Below, one piece after another: positions 26,171-36,407 of a stretch of 64,000 nt of DNA. A program made the translations under genes and the position numbers. The stretch spans positions 124,001 to 188,000 of the forward strand of contig NZ_LIPF01000008.1 in assembly GCF_001905385.1 (NCBI RefSeq). Reading direction: 5' to 3'. The DNA is from Streptomyces sp. CB02414 (GTDB lineage Bacteria; Actinomycetota; Actinomycetes; Streptomycetales; Streptomycetaceae). The notes beneath the pieces were generated by a model that searched no databases, was not told the DNA's origin, and was given only the letters and a program-made list of their open reading frames with translations. How positions within the stretch are numbered: position 1 is the stretch's first letter; the number at the start of each line of letters is the position of its first letter.

Positions 26171-27574
26171 ATGAGCAGCCGTACCGTCATCCGCGGTGGC
26201 CTCGTCGTCACCGCGTCCGACGAGATCCACGCCGACGTCCTGATCCAGGACGGCCGCATCGCCGCCCTCGCCGCCACCGGCACCCCGGCCGCCGAGGCGT
26301 TCACGGCCGAGCGGACCATCGACGCGAGCGGCAAGTACGTCATCCCGGGCGGCGTCGACGGCCACACCCACATGGAGATGCCCTTCGGCGGCACCTACGC
26401 CGCCGACACCTTCGAGACCGGCACCCGGGCCGCCGCCTGGGGCGGGACGACGACGATCGTCGACTTCGCCATCCAGAGCGTCGGGCACTCCCTGCGCTCC
26501 GGGCTGGACGCCTGGCACGCCAAGGCCGAGGGCAACTGCGCGATCGACTACGCCTTCCACATGATCGTCTCCGACGTCAACGAGAAGACGCTCAAGGAGA
26601 TGGACCTGCTGGTGGAGGAGGGGGTGACCTCCTTCAAGCAGTTCATGGCCTACCCGGGCGTCTTCTACTCCGACGACGGCCAGATCCTGCGGGCCATGCA
26701 GCGCGCCGCCGGCAACGGCGGGCTGATCATGATGCACGCCGAGAACGGCATCGCGATCGACGTCCTCGTGGAGCAGGCCCTCGCCCGAGGCGAGACCGAC
26801 CCGCGCTACCACGGCGAGGTCCGCAAGGCGCTGCTGGAGGCCGAGGCCACGCACCGCGCCATCCGGCTCGCGCAGGTCGCCGGGGCGCCGCTGTACGTCG
26901 TGCACGTCTCGGCGACGGAGGCGGTGGCCGAGCTGACCCGCGCCCGCGACGAGGGGCTGCCCGTCTTCGGCGAGACCTGTCCCCAGTACCTGTTCCTGTC
27001 CACCGACAACCTCGCCGAGCCGGACTTCGAGGGCGCCAAGTACGTGTGCAGCACCCCGCTCAGGCCGAAGGAGCACCAGGCGGCGCTGTGGCGGGGCCTG
27101 CGCACCAACGACCTCCAGGTGGTCTCCACCGACCACTGCCCCTTCTGCTTCACCGGGCAGAAGGAGCTGGGCCGCGGCGACTTCTCCAAGATCCCCAACG
27201 GGATGCCGGGCGTCGAGAACCGCATGGACCTGCTGCACCAGGCCGTAGTCGACGGGCACATCAGCCGTCGCCGCTGGATCGAGATCGCCTGCGCCACCCC
27301 GGCCCGCATGTTCGGCCTGTATCCGAAGAAGGGCACCATCGCGCCCGGCGCCGACGCCGACGTGGTCGTCTACGACCCGCACGCCGAGCAGGTCATCTCC
27401 GCCGAGACCCACCACATGAACGTCGACTACTCGGCGTACGAGGGCAGGCGGATCACCGGCCGGGTGGAGACCGTGCTCTCGCGCGGCGTACCGGTCGTCA
27501 CCGAGCGGGAGTACACCGGGCGCAAGGGCCACGGCGTCTACACCCCGCGCGCCACCTGTCAGTACCTGAACTAG
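26171..27574 (+). CDS. hydA: Dihydropyrimidinase / D-hydantoinase
   Basis: A 467-residue amidohydrolase-superfamily enzyme that opens dihydrouracil, dihydrothymine or hydantoin rings hydrolytically. The binuclear metal site is visible: HxH in GGVDGHTHMEMPFGG (about 63-65), the carboxylated Lys in EGVTSFKQFMAYPG (about 155), His in MMHAENG (about 188), His in YVVHVSATEAV (about 243) and Asp in VSTDHCPFCF (about 320). GGAGG precedes the ATG. It lies between an N-carbamoyl amidohydrolase and an LLM oxidoreductase in one apparent operon, giving the second step of reductive pyrimidine catabolism. Annotations as hydantoinase or dihydropyrimidinase are equally compatible. Confidence 0.94.
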   Translation: MSSRTVIRGGLVVTASDEIHADVLIQDGRIAALAATGTPAAEAFTAERTIDASGKYVIPGGVDGHTHMEMPFGGTYAADTFETGTRAAAWGGTTTIVDFAIQSVGHSLRSGLDAWHAKAEGNCAIDYAFHMIVSDVNEKTLKEMDLLVEEGVTSFKQFMAYPGVFYSDDGQILRAMQRAAGNGGLIMMHAENGIAIDVLVEQALARGETDPRYHGEVRKALLEAEATHRAIRLAQVAGAPLYVVHVSATEAVAELTRARDEGLPVFGETCPQYLFLSTDNLAEPDFEGAKYVCSTPLRPKEHQAALWRGLRTNDLQVVSTDHCPFCFTGQKELGRGDFSKIPNGMPGVENRMDLLHQAVVDGHISRRRWIEIACATPARMFGLYPKKGTIAPGADADVVVYDPHAEQVISAETHHMNVDYSAYEGRRITGRVETVLSRGVPVVTEREYTGRKGHGVYTPRATCQYLN

Positions 27575-27585
27575 GAGCGGTGCCC

Positions 27586-28608
27586 ATGGACTTCGGACTC
27601 GTCCTGCAGACCGACCCGCCGGCCTCCCGCGTCGTCGACCTGATGAAGCGGGCGGAGCACAACGGCTTCCGCTACGGCTGGACCTTCGACTCGGCCGTGC
27701 TGTGGCAGGAACCGTTCGTGATCTACAGCCAGATCCTGGCCCAGACCTCGGAACTCGTGGTCGGCCCGATGGTCACCAACCCGAGCACCCGCACGCCGGA
27801 GGTGACCGCCTCCACCTTCGCCACCCTCAACGACATGTTCGGCAACCGCACCGTCTGCGGCATCGGACGCGGCGACTCCGCGATGCGCGTCGCCGGACGC
27901 AAGCCCAACACCCTCGCCCGCATGAGCGAGGCCATCGGAATCATCCGGGCGCTGGGCAAGGGCGAGGAGGCCGACCTCGGCGGCGGCACCGTCGTCCGCT
28001 TCCCCTGGATCAAGCCGGGCGCCGAAGTCCCCGTGTGGATGGCGGCGTACGGCCCGAAGGCCCTGAAGATGACCGGTGAGGAGGCCGACGGCTTCATCCT
28101 CCAGCTCGCCGACCTCTACCTCACGCAGTACATGGTCAAGGCGGTCAAGGACGCCGCCGTCGCCGCCGGACGCGACCCGGACGAGGTGACGATCTGCGTC
28201 GCCGCCCCGGCCTACGTCACCGCCGACGACTCGCCCGAGGCGCTGGCCCACGCGCGCGAGCAGTGCCGCTGGTTCGGCGGCATGGTCGGCAACCACGTCG
28301 CCGACCTCGTCGACAAGTACGGCGCCCACACCGGCGCGGTCCCCGACGAACTCACCGACTACATCAAGTCCCGCGAGGGCTACGACTACGCCCACCACGG
28401 GCGCAGCGGCAACCCGGACACCCAGTTCGTGCCGGACGAGATCGTCGACCGGTTCTGCCTGGTCGGACCGGCCGAGAAGCACATCGAGAAACTCAAGGCC
28501 CTGCGCGCCCTCGGCGTCGACCAGTTCGCGCTGTACGACATGCACGACGCGCAGGAGTCCGTGATCGACGCCTACGGCACGCGGATCATCCCGGCCGTCA
28601 ACGCCTGA
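27586..28608 (+). CDS. Luciferase-like (LLM) flavin/F420-dependent oxidoreductase
   Basis: A 340-residue TIM-barrel oxidoreductase of the bacterial luciferase superfamily, of the subgroup that co-occurs with dihydropyrimidinase (CPS_4083-like, from memory). It starts MDFGLVLQTDPPASRVVDLM and contains YGWTFDSAVLWQEPFVIYSQ, VGPMVTNPSTRTPEVTAS, CGIGRGDSAMRVAGRKP and VWMAAYGPKALKMTGEEADG. The family uses FMN or F420. It is 11 nt after hydA, so it is co-translated. No dihydropyrimidine dehydrogenase is visible, so this enzyme may carry out a redox step on a pyrimidine-derived intermediate; which one is unknown. Confidence 0.88.
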   Translation: MDFGLVLQTDPPASRVVDLMKRAEHNGFRYGWTFDSAVLWQEPFVIYSQILAQTSELVVGPMVTNPSTRTPEVTASTFATLNDMFGNRTVCGIGRGDSAMRVAGRKPNTLARMSEAIGIIRALGKGEEADLGGGTVVRFPWIKPGAEVPVWMAAYGPKALKMTGEEADGFILQLADLYLTQYMVKAVKDAAVAAGRDPDEVTICVAAPAYVTADDSPEALAHAREQCRWFGGMVGNHVADLVDKYGAHTGAVPDELTDYIKSREGYDYAHHGRSGNPDTQFVPDEIVDRFCLVGPAEKHIEKLKALRALGVDQFALYDMHDAQESVIDAYGTRIIPAVNA

Positions 28609-28716
28609 CCGACCCCCTCCCTCTCCCCTCGGGGGAGGGGCCCAGGGCGCACCCGCGCACCCCCCTCGGCACCGCACGCACGGCCTCTCCCGTCCCACCG
28701 CACGATTGGCCTGCCC

Positions 28717-30254
<1,538 letters not shown>

Positions 30255-30264
<10 letters not shown>

Positions 30265-30917
30265 CCGTCCTCCAGGGCGGCCACCGCCTCCTTGGCCGCC
30301 TTGATGGCCCCCTTGTTGATCGTCTCCGTACTCGGCGCCTTCTTCGACTCGAAGTCACTGCCGTTGTACGTGATCATCACCAGGGCGTTGGAGGCGCGGA
30401 CCAGCACGGTGCCCTCGCGCGTCTGCTGCTCGTCCTCGGTGGTGAGGTTCACGACGGAGTAGGCCTCGTCGCCGAGCCCCGGCACCGCGCCTCCGCCGCT
30501 CCGGTCGGCGACCCGCTCCTTGTACGACTTCTGCGCCGCCTCGTCCGTCTTCATCACCTCGAAGGAGACGTCGAGCCAGCGGTAGTCGTAGCCCTTGAGC
30601 GCGTTCCAGGAACAGGTGCGGCGGACCTTGGTGTCCGTCGACGGGATCTCCTTGCCGGCCGCCTTGGCGCCCGGGACCAGCGAGGTGACCGTCTTCTCGG
30701 CCAGGCTCTCGCAGGGCGCCGGGGCGGCGGCGTACGTCTGGGTCACCGCCTCGGTCGCCGGGGCGGAGGCGGACCGGTTGGTGGTGTCGGGCGGCGTCTC
30801 GTTCTTGGCGGCCGGTGTCGTGTCCGGCCCGGAGGACAGGGCCCAGCCCGCCGTGGCGAGCACGGCGACCGGCGCCAGACGCGCGGTCAGGGCGAACGGC
30901 AGGGGAAGAGGACGCAC
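30255..30917 (-). CDS. Exported DUF3558-like protein
   Basis: A 220-residue protein with an N-terminal export signal (start VRPLPLPFALTARLAPVAVL, no lipobox Cys), a disordered Ser/Thr/Pro linker to about residue 50, and a domain with CESLAEKTVTSLVPGAK, TDTKVRRTCSWNA, FEVMKTDEAAQKSYKE and GLGDEAYSVVNLT. Two Cys probably form a disulfide outside the cell. The pattern resembles the actinobacterial DUF3558 family of secreted proteins; no activity is known. GTG 30917 is chosen because the open frame upstream has no coding character. Convergent with the NCS1 gene, overlapping by 10 bp. Confidence 0.75.
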
Positions 30918-31117
30918 GGCGCACTTCTCGTGGGGGATGGTGCGGAGGGAGGTCCGCACTGCGGACGGGACGCCAGTGTCACACGAGTCCCTGTGCGGCG
31001 GAAGGGCGAACTCGGTGCGTGCGCGGGCGGTGACGCAGACGTACCGGCGGGCTGGGGCGAGGCGTGCGGGCGGAGTGGATTGTGTGCCGGCCGGGTGAAG
31101 GCGCGCGGCGGCCGTCG

Positions 31118-31846
31118 TCACGGCCGGACGGCCGTCACCAGCCATACGCCCGCCCGCGTCCGCGGCCTCCTGCCCGCGGCGAACGGGAGCAGCACCTCCT
31201 CCGGGCCGGCCAGCCGCGAGGCGGGCAGCGCGCCGCCCGGCAACGGCGACAGCAGGAACTCGACGGGGTCCGGCACGTCCCGGCCCCGGACCGCCTCCAC
31301 CGTGACCGGTTCGACCGTCACCTCCTCGAACCCGGCCAGGACCTCCCGGACGCGCTCCGTGTCCTCCCAGTGCGGCCCCGGCGGCCGCGGGCAGACGAAC
31401 GCGAGCCGGCCCCCCGGCCGCAGCGCCCGCGCGAGATCGCGGAAGGCGGCGGCGTGGTCGGCGAAGAACAGCACCCCGCCCCGGCTGACGACCACGTCGT
31501 ACCCACCGGCGGGGAAGGGGTGCACCCGCGCGTCGGCGCACACGTAGGAGGCGTTCTCGATTCCCTCGGCGGCGGTGTTCACGCGGGCCCGCTCCAGCAG
31601 CGGCGCGGAGACGTCGATGCCCACCGCGTGCCCGGGGGCGGCCAGCCGGGCCGCGGTCCGGGTCGTGGCGCCGGCCCCGCAGCCGACGTCCAGGACGCGG
31701 TCGCCGGGGCCGATGGCCGCCGCCTCGAACAGGGCGTCGTTCGCACCGGCGGGCATCGCGTCGTACCGGTCCTGGTGAGCCGTCCGGTGGGCGCCGACGG
31801 GGTCGTTCCAGGCCTCGGCCCGGCAGGGGTTGGCGACGAAGGTCAT
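31118..31846 (-). CDS. SAM-dependent class I methyltransferase
   Basis: A 242-residue methyltransferase. Motif I is RVLDVGCGAGATTRTAARLA (residues about 50-70) with AVGIDVSAPLLERAR after it; motif post-I DARVHPFPAGGYDVVVSRGGVLFF follows. It should transfer a methyl group from SAM to a small molecule; the acceptor is unknown. The ATG at 31846 overlaps the stop of the preceding AhpD-like gene as ATGA, so they are one operon. It was chosen over the longer frame because homology starts with MTFVANPCRAEAWND. Confidence 0.85.
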   Translation of the reverse strand: MTFVANPCRAEAWNDPVGAHRTAHQDRYDAMPAGANDALFEAAAIGPGDRVLDVGCGAGATTRTAARLAAPGHAVGIDVSAPLLERARVNTAAEGIENASYVCADARVHPFPAGGYDVVVSRGGVLFFADHAAAFRDLARALRPGGRLAFVCPRPPGPHWEDTERVREVLAGFEEVTVEPVTVEAVRGRDVPDPVEFLLSPLPGGALPASRLAGPEEVLLPFAAGRRPRTRAGVWLVTAVRP

Positions 31847-32844
31847 GAGGTCTCCTCCACGGTGGGTGCGGTCAGGGCGGTCTCGACGCGGTCCACGGCG
31901 GTGAACGCGCCGTACGCCACGAGGTGCACCAGGCAGTGGTCGGTGTGCTCGGGCCGGCGCCACGCGGCGACGTCCGCCTCCGCGATCCGGGACGGCGCGA
32001 GCGCGGCCAGCAGCGCCAGCCGGGCGCCGGGCCTCTCCCGGCGGTCGGGGAACGGGTCCGGGTCCAAGGGCGGATGCGACCCGTCCCAGTCACGCACGAC
32101 CGTGCGCACGAGGGCCTGGTCGTCGGCTCCGAGGAGGCCCGTGCCCATCGTGGCGGCCGTGCGCAGGGCCGCGTACGCGGGGCCGACCGGCGTGTCCCCC
32201 GCCCACGCCGGTCCCGGGCCGGGGTCGTCGAGCAGGGGCAGGGACGCGCCGGGCACGGCCGGGCGGCGCACGGTGCGGGACAGCGACCGGCCCGCCAGAC
32301 TCCGCACCGCACGCAGCCGCTGCGCGTCGGCCGGGAGCAGCCTCTCGGTCACCAGGGCCGACACGATCCGGTTGATGAAGTGGAAGGCCAGCGCGGTGCC
32401 CAGATAGCCGGGCGCCTCCTCGCGCGGGAACGGGTACGGCTCCCGCGCGGCGCCCGGAACCCGGGTGCGGCGCGCCCAGTCCAGCACGCGCGCGTGCCGC
32501 CCGTCGGCCGGCTCCCGGCCCCGGGCCAGCCGCTCGGCCAGGTCGTGGTCGCCGGTCGCGTGCAGCAGCATCGTGTGCGCGTCCACGCAGAACCGGCACC
32601 CGTTGGCCTGCGACACCCCGAAGGCGGCGACCTCCTTGCCGGTCCGGTCGCCTGGGCCGGCGAGCAGGGACTCGCGCATCAGCGCCCAGGCGGGAGCGAG
32701 GAGCGCGGGGGCGGAGGAGAGGACCACGAAGGGGGCGGGTTCGGGGATGCCGAAGTCCCGCGCCATCTGCTCGTAGAGCTCCGCGACGCGGCCGGTGGCC
32801 GCTTTCGGGGGCAGGGGCTCGGTGTGACGGAAGGTGGTGGGCAT
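31843..32844 (-). CDS. Carboxymuconolactone decarboxylase/AhpD-like protein
   Basis: A 333-residue protein with an AhpD-like domain in residues about 25-110: VVLSSAPALLAPAWALMRESLL and ANGCRFCVDAHTMLLHATGD with the CxxC-x3-H redox pair. The C-terminal two thirds (FINRIVSALVTERLLPADAQ, DWDGSHPPLDPDPFPDRRERP) looks like a second, degenerate copy of the same fold found in longer actinobacterial members. It could act as a peroxidase partner or hydroperoxide reductase; the family is functionally mixed. It is translationally coupled to the methyltransferase and divergent from a two-component system 167 bp away, which may regulate it. Confidence 0.8.
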   Translation of the reverse strand: MPTTFRHTEPLPPKAATGRVAELYEQMARDFGIPEPAPFVVLSSAPALLAPAWALMRESLLAGPGDRTGKEVAAFGVSQANGCRFCVDAHTMLLHATGDHDLAERLARGREPADGRHARVLDWARRTRVPGAAREPYPFPREEAPGYLGTALAFHFINRIVSALVTERLLPADAQRLRAVRSLAGRSLSRTVRRPAVPGASLPLLDDPGPGPAWAGDTPVGPAYAALRTAATMGTGLLGADDQALVRTVVRDWDGSHPPLDPDPFPDRRERPGARLALLAALAPSRIAEADVAAWRRPEHTDHCLVHLVAYGAFTAVDRVETALTAPTVEETS

Positions 32845-33011
32845 GGACAGCAGAGTGCGGCGCGGAGGCGCCCGCGGTCGTCGTACGGCCGGAGACGGTC
32901 CTCGCTGCGCCGCCGGAGCCCGTCCCGGGCGGCCACTACTTCGCCGGGAGTAGTCCACAAGCCGTCCACAGGGCCGACGCGGCCGTCGGCGAACCCGTCT
33001 ATGGTGCGGGC

Positions 33012-34133
33012 ATGAGTGGGCGTCAGACATCGTGGACCGGTCGCGACCGGCTCGCCGACGCGATCCTCGCGGTCGTGGTCGGCGCGCTCGGCATGACCGT
33101 CGCGGCCTTCGACGACGACACCACCGTCCTCGACCAGGCGCTCGTCGCCCTCGCCTCGGCGGCCCTCGCCTTCCACCGCGCCGCCCCGCGCGCGGTGCTG
33201 GCCGTCGCCACCGCGCTCGGCACGGCGTACGTGGTGCACGCCCACCCCGGACCGCTGTCCGCACTGCCCGTCCTGGCCGCCGTGCACACCGCGGCCCGGG
33301 TCGGCCACCGGGGCGTCGCGGCGGCCGGCGGCGCGGTGTTCCTGGCGGGATACGTGGCGACCGGGCCCGGGACGCAGGACGTGGCTGAGCGGGCCGGGCT
33401 GCTGGCCGGCTGGTTCCTGTGCGCGGTGGTGACCGGGCTCGCCGACCGCAACTGGCAGGCGTACCTGCGCCAGACCGAGCAGCGCGCCCTGGAGGCGGAA
33501 CGCACCCGGGAGGAGGCGGCCCTGCGCCGGGCCGGCGAGGAACGCCTGCGCATCGCCCGGGAGTTGCACGACTCGCTCACCCACAGCATCTCCATCGTCA
33601 AGCTACAGGCGGGCGTCGCCGTCCACCTCGCGCGCAAACGGGGCGAGGAGGTACCGCCCGCGCTGCTCGCCATCCAGGAGGCGAGCGGCGAGGCGATGCG
33701 CGAGCTGCGCTCCGCCCTCCAGGTGCTGCGCGCCGACGAGCCGGCCGGTACCCCGGCGCTGCTCGTGGAGCGGGCCCGCGCGGCCGGCCTCGCCGTCGAC
33801 CTCACGGTCACCGGTGCGGAACGCCCGCTGCCGCAGACCGTCGACCGGGCCGCCTACCGCATCGTCCAGGAGGCCCTGACCAACGCGGCACGGCACGCGG
33901 GACCGGCTAAGGTGACGGTGCGGATCGACCACGGCACCGAGAAGGAGGGGGAGTTGACGATACTCGTGGAGGACGACGGCGCCGGTGACCCGGCCCGGCC
34001 GCCGGCGCCGGGCACCGGCCTGACCGGCATGGACGAACGCGTCACGGCCCTCGGCGGCAGCCTGCGCGCCGCCCCGCGCGCGGAGGGCGGATTCGCGGTG
34101 CGGGCCCGGCTCCCGCTGGGGGAGCGGGGATGA
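33012..34133 (+). CDS. NarL-type sensor histidine kinase
   Basis: A 373-residue membrane histidine kinase. Residues about 15-155 hold four or five hydrophobic segments with little extracytoplasmic sequence, then a coiled linker (QRALEAERTREEAALRRAGE), the HisKA_3 dimerisation domain with phospho-acceptor His in RIARELHDSLTHSISIVKLQ (about 187), and an HATPase domain with QEALTNAARHAG, EDDGAGD and GTGLTGMDERV. It phosphorylates the response regulator encoded by the next gene, which overlaps it as ATGA. No obvious sensor domain, so the signal is probably in the membrane. Confidence 0.92.
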   Translation: MSGRQTSWTGRDRLADAILAVVVGALGMTVAAFDDDTTVLDQALVALASAALAFHRAAPRAVLAVATALGTAYVVHAHPGPLSALPVLAAVHTAARVGHRGVAAAGGAVFLAGYVATGPGTQDVAERAGLLAGWFLCAVVTGLADRNWQAYLRQTEQRALEAERTREEAALRRAGEERLRIARELHDSLTHSISIVKLQAGVAVHLARKRGEEVPPALLAIQEASGEAMRELRSALQVLRADEPAGTPALLVERARAAGLAVDLTVTGAERPLPQTVDRAAYRIVQEALTNAARHAGPAKVTVRIDHGTEKEGELTILVEDDGAGDPARPPAPGTGLTGMDERVTALGGSLRAAPRAEGGFAVRARLPLGERG

Positions 34134-34828
34134 GCGAGCAGATCCTGCGGGTGGCGCTCGTCGACGACCAGGCGCTGATGCGGGCCGGTTTCCGGGCCCT
34201 GCTGGACGCCGAGGACGGCATCGAGGTGGTCGGCGAGGCCGCCGACGGGGAGCAAGGGGTGGCGCTGGTGCGGGCCCAAGTGCCCGACATCGCGCTGGTC
34301 GACGTGCAGATGCCGGTGTTGTCGGGCATCGAGGCGACCCGCCGCATCGCCTCCGACCCCGTCCTCGCCGCCGTGCGCGTGGTCATCCTCACCAACTACG
34401 GCCTGGACGAGTACGTCTTCGAGGCGCTGCGGGCGGGCGCGAGCGGCTTCCTCCTCAAGGACACCGAGCCGGCCGACCTGCTCCAGGCCATCGAGGTGGT
34501 GGCGCGCGGCGAGGCCCTGCTCTCCCCGTCCGTCACCCGCACCCTGATCGGCGAGTTCGTGGCCCGTCCCCCGGACCGGGCCACCGCCCCCGGCCTGGAC
34601 GGCCTCACCCGCCGCGAACGCGAGGTCACCGCGCTCGCCGCACGCGGACTGAGCAACGAGGAGATCGCCGCGCACATGGTGATCAGCCCGCTGACCGCCA
34701 AGACGCACATCAGCCGGGCGATGACCAAGCTGGGCGCCCGGGACCGGGCACAGCTGGTGGTCTTCGCCTACGAGTCGGGACTGGTGGAGGCGCGGCGACG
34801 CCAGACGCACACCTTCGACACCCCCTAG
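34130..34828 (+). CDS. NarL/FixJ-family response regulator
   Basis: A 232-residue response regulator. The receiver domain has VALVDDQALMRAGFRALL, the phosphorylated Asp in DIALVDVQMPVLSGIEAT (about residue 57) and FLLKDTEPADLLQAI; the C-terminal LuxR-type helix-turn-helix is LTRREREVTALAARGLSNEE and AHMVISPLTAKTHISRAMTK. It partners the kinase directly upstream. Targets are unknown; the divergent AhpD-like/methyltransferase operon is the nearest candidate. Its TAG stop shares CTAG with the stop of the convergent lipoate-ligase pseudogene. Confidence 0.93.
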   Translation: MSEQILRVALVDDQALMRAGFRALLDAEDGIEVVGEAADGEQGVALVRAQVPDIALVDVQMPVLSGIEATRRIASDPVLAAVRVVILTNYGLDEYVFEALRAGASGFLLKDTEPADLLQAIEVVARGEALLSPSVTRTLIGEFVARPPDRATAPGLDGLTRREREVTALAARGLSNEEIAAHMVISPLTAKTHISRAMTKLGARDRAQLVVFAYESGLVEARRRQTHTFDTP

Positions 34829-35219
34829 GGCACCCGCGCGGTCCACTCCGCGGAACCGAACTTGGCGCGCGCCAGCTCCCGCGCCCGGGTCAGCTCCTCG
34901 TCGGTCACCTTGCCCTGGGTGAGCCCGTAGCGGCCGCCGAAGGAGGTGATCATGCGGTCGATCACGGCCTCGCGCGGCAGACCGGTCTGCCGGCGCAGCG
35001 GGTCCACCCGCTTCTTCGCGCGCCCGGGCCGCCCCCGGGCCCGACCACGCGCTTCTGCGCGGCGCCCGCGATCTTGCCCTGGTCGGTGGCGATGTCGTTC
35101 AGGGGTTGGTACCAGGCCTTGATGCCCATGTCGCCGAGTGCGCCGAGCACCCAGTCGTCGAGGTAGGCGTAGCTGTCCTGGAAGGAGAGGCCCTGGCGAG
35201 CCGGCGTGATCACGGGCAA
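34825..35219 (-). pseudogene. Truncated and internally deleted copy of lipoate-protein ligase
   Basis: Two minus-strand frames give pieces of the neighbouring intact ligase: GLSFQDSYAYLDDWVLGALG to AAQKRVVGPGGGPG, then KKRVDPLRRQTGLPREAVID to the end. About 40 codons between them (the LHHVTMSYDIDADKMLEVLR region) are missing, with a frame change, and the whole first half of the gene is absent. A 95-bp block (35083-35177) is identical to 35632-35726 in the intact gene, offset 549 bp, so the duplication or a gene-conversion event is recent. Not expected to be functional. Confidence 0.9.
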
Positions 35220-35228
35220 GGGCCTACT

Positions 35229-35264
35229 CGCCCTGCCGGGTGCGAGTCGGCACCCGGCAGGGCG
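35229..35264 (-). terminator. Strong hairpin terminator after lipoate-protein ligase
   Basis: CGCCCTGCCGGGTGC pairs perfectly with GCACCCGGCAGGGCG across a 6-nt loop, 6 bp beyond the ligase stop. It probably terminates the ligase transcript and shields the downstream pseudogene. Confidence 0.8.
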
Positions 35265-35270
35265 CGGCGT

Positions 35271-36335
35271 TCACGGCACGCGCGCGGTCCACTCCTCGGT
35301 CGCGAACTTCGTCCGCACCAGTTCCTCGGCGCGGGCCATCTCTTCCGCCGTGACTTCGCCGGTGGTCAGTCCGTAGCGGTTGCGGAAGGAGGCGACCATG
35401 TTCTCGATGACCTGCTCCCGCGCGAGGCCCGTCTGCCGACGGAGCGGGTCGACACGCTTCTTGGCGCTCCTGGTGCCCTTGTCGGACATCTTCTCCTTGC
35501 CGATGCGGAGCACCTCGAGCATCTTGTCGGCGTCGATGTCGTAGGACATCGTCACGTGATGGAGGACGGCTCCAGGGCCGCCATCGGGGCCGACCACGCG
35601 CTTCTGGGCCGCACCGGCGATCTTGCCGGCCTCGGTGGCGATGTCGTTCAGGGGTTGGTACCAGGCCTTGATGCCCATGTCGCCGAGTGCGCCGAGCACC
35701 CAGTCGTCGAGGTAGGCGTAGCTGTCTGCGAAGGAGAGGCCCGAGACCAGGGAGTCCGGCACGGACAGGGAGTACGTGATCGTACTCATGGGCTCTACGA
35801 ACATGGCCCCACCACCGGAAATGCGGCGCACCACGGTCATCCCGTGCTTCGCGGCCCCTTCGGGGTCCACCTCGTTCCGCAGGGACTGGAAGCTGCCGAT
35901 CACCACGGAAGGCGAGGCCCACTCCCATACCCGTAGGGTCGGGGCCCGCCGCCCGGCGGCCACCTCGGCGGTGATCACCTCGTCCAGCGCCATGTGCAGG
36001 GCCGGTGCCTGCGGCTCCATGTGCACCAGCTGCCAGTCGTAGTCGCTCCACTCGGTCGCGTGGGCCAGAGCGCGCCGGACGGCGATGCCGACGCCCTCTG
36101 CTGTCAGCCCGAGCATCACGGTCGACTCCGGCAGCGCCGCCGTGATCCGGGCGGCCAGCCCTGCGGCGTCCGTCGATGAGGATGAACCCTCTAGGGCTGT
36201 GTTGATCGAGAGGATCGCTTCGTCCGGCTCCAGGAAGAAGTCCCCGGCGACTCGCACGTTGCGCAGGACACCGTCCTCGACATCCAGATCCACGACGACC
36301 AGCTTGCCGCCGGGCACCTTGTACTCGCCATGCAC
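35271..36335 (-). CDS. lplA: Lipoate-protein ligase with N-terminal accessory domain
   Basis: A 354-residue ligase. The N-terminal part (EYKVPGGKLVVVDLDVEDGV, FFLEPDEAILSINTALEG) is the lipoate-ligase accessory domain, placed before rather than after the catalytic part (ALHMALDEVITAEV, VWEWASPSVVIGSFQSLRNE, RRISGGGAMFVEP, KIAGAAQKRV with the catalytic Lys). It activates lipoate with ATP and attaches it to E2/GcvH lysines. GTG 36335 is chosen because homology begins VHGEYKVPGG and AGGA lies 9 nt upstream; ATG 36407 would add 24 residues of no recognisable homology. Confidence 0.9.
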   Translation of the reverse strand: MHGEYKVPGGKLVVVDLDVEDGVLRNVRVAGDFFLEPDEAILSINTALEGSSSSTDAAGLAARITAALPESTVMLGLTAEGVGIAVRRALAHATEWSDYDWQLVHMEPQAPALHMALDEVITAEVAAGRRAPTLRVWEWASPSVVIGSFQSLRNEVDPEGAAKHGMTVVRRISGGGAMFVEPMSTITYSLSVPDSLVSGLSFADSYAYLDDWVLGALGDMGIKAWYQPLNDIATEAGKIAGAAQKRVVGPDGGPGAVLHHVTMSYDIDADKMLEVLRIGKEKMSDKGTRSAKKRVDPLRRQTGLAREQVIENMVASFRNRYGLTTGEVTAEEMARAEELVRTKFATEEWTARVP

Positions 36336-36407
36336 GGCTTCGTTTCCTTCCAGTGCGCTGTACGTGTCCTGAGCCTGCTGCTCTGGCGGTCGGACAGATG
36401 CGTACAT

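Noticed and set aside
23477..27532. 1,351-codon open frame on the minus strand across the pyrimidine locus
   Set aside because: It is antisense to five well-supported genes; its low-complexity Gly/Val/Ala/Arg composition is what GC-rich codon bias gives in a shadow frame.
28617..28641. Possible terminator between the LLM gene and the NCS1 permease
   Set aside because: Only a 6-bp G/C stem in a C-run/G-run stretch; too weak to call.
30918..31541. Long N-terminal extension of the DUF3558-like protein
   Set aside because: The extension overlaps the methyltransferase antisense and lacks homology; a signal peptide starts at the GTG at 30917.
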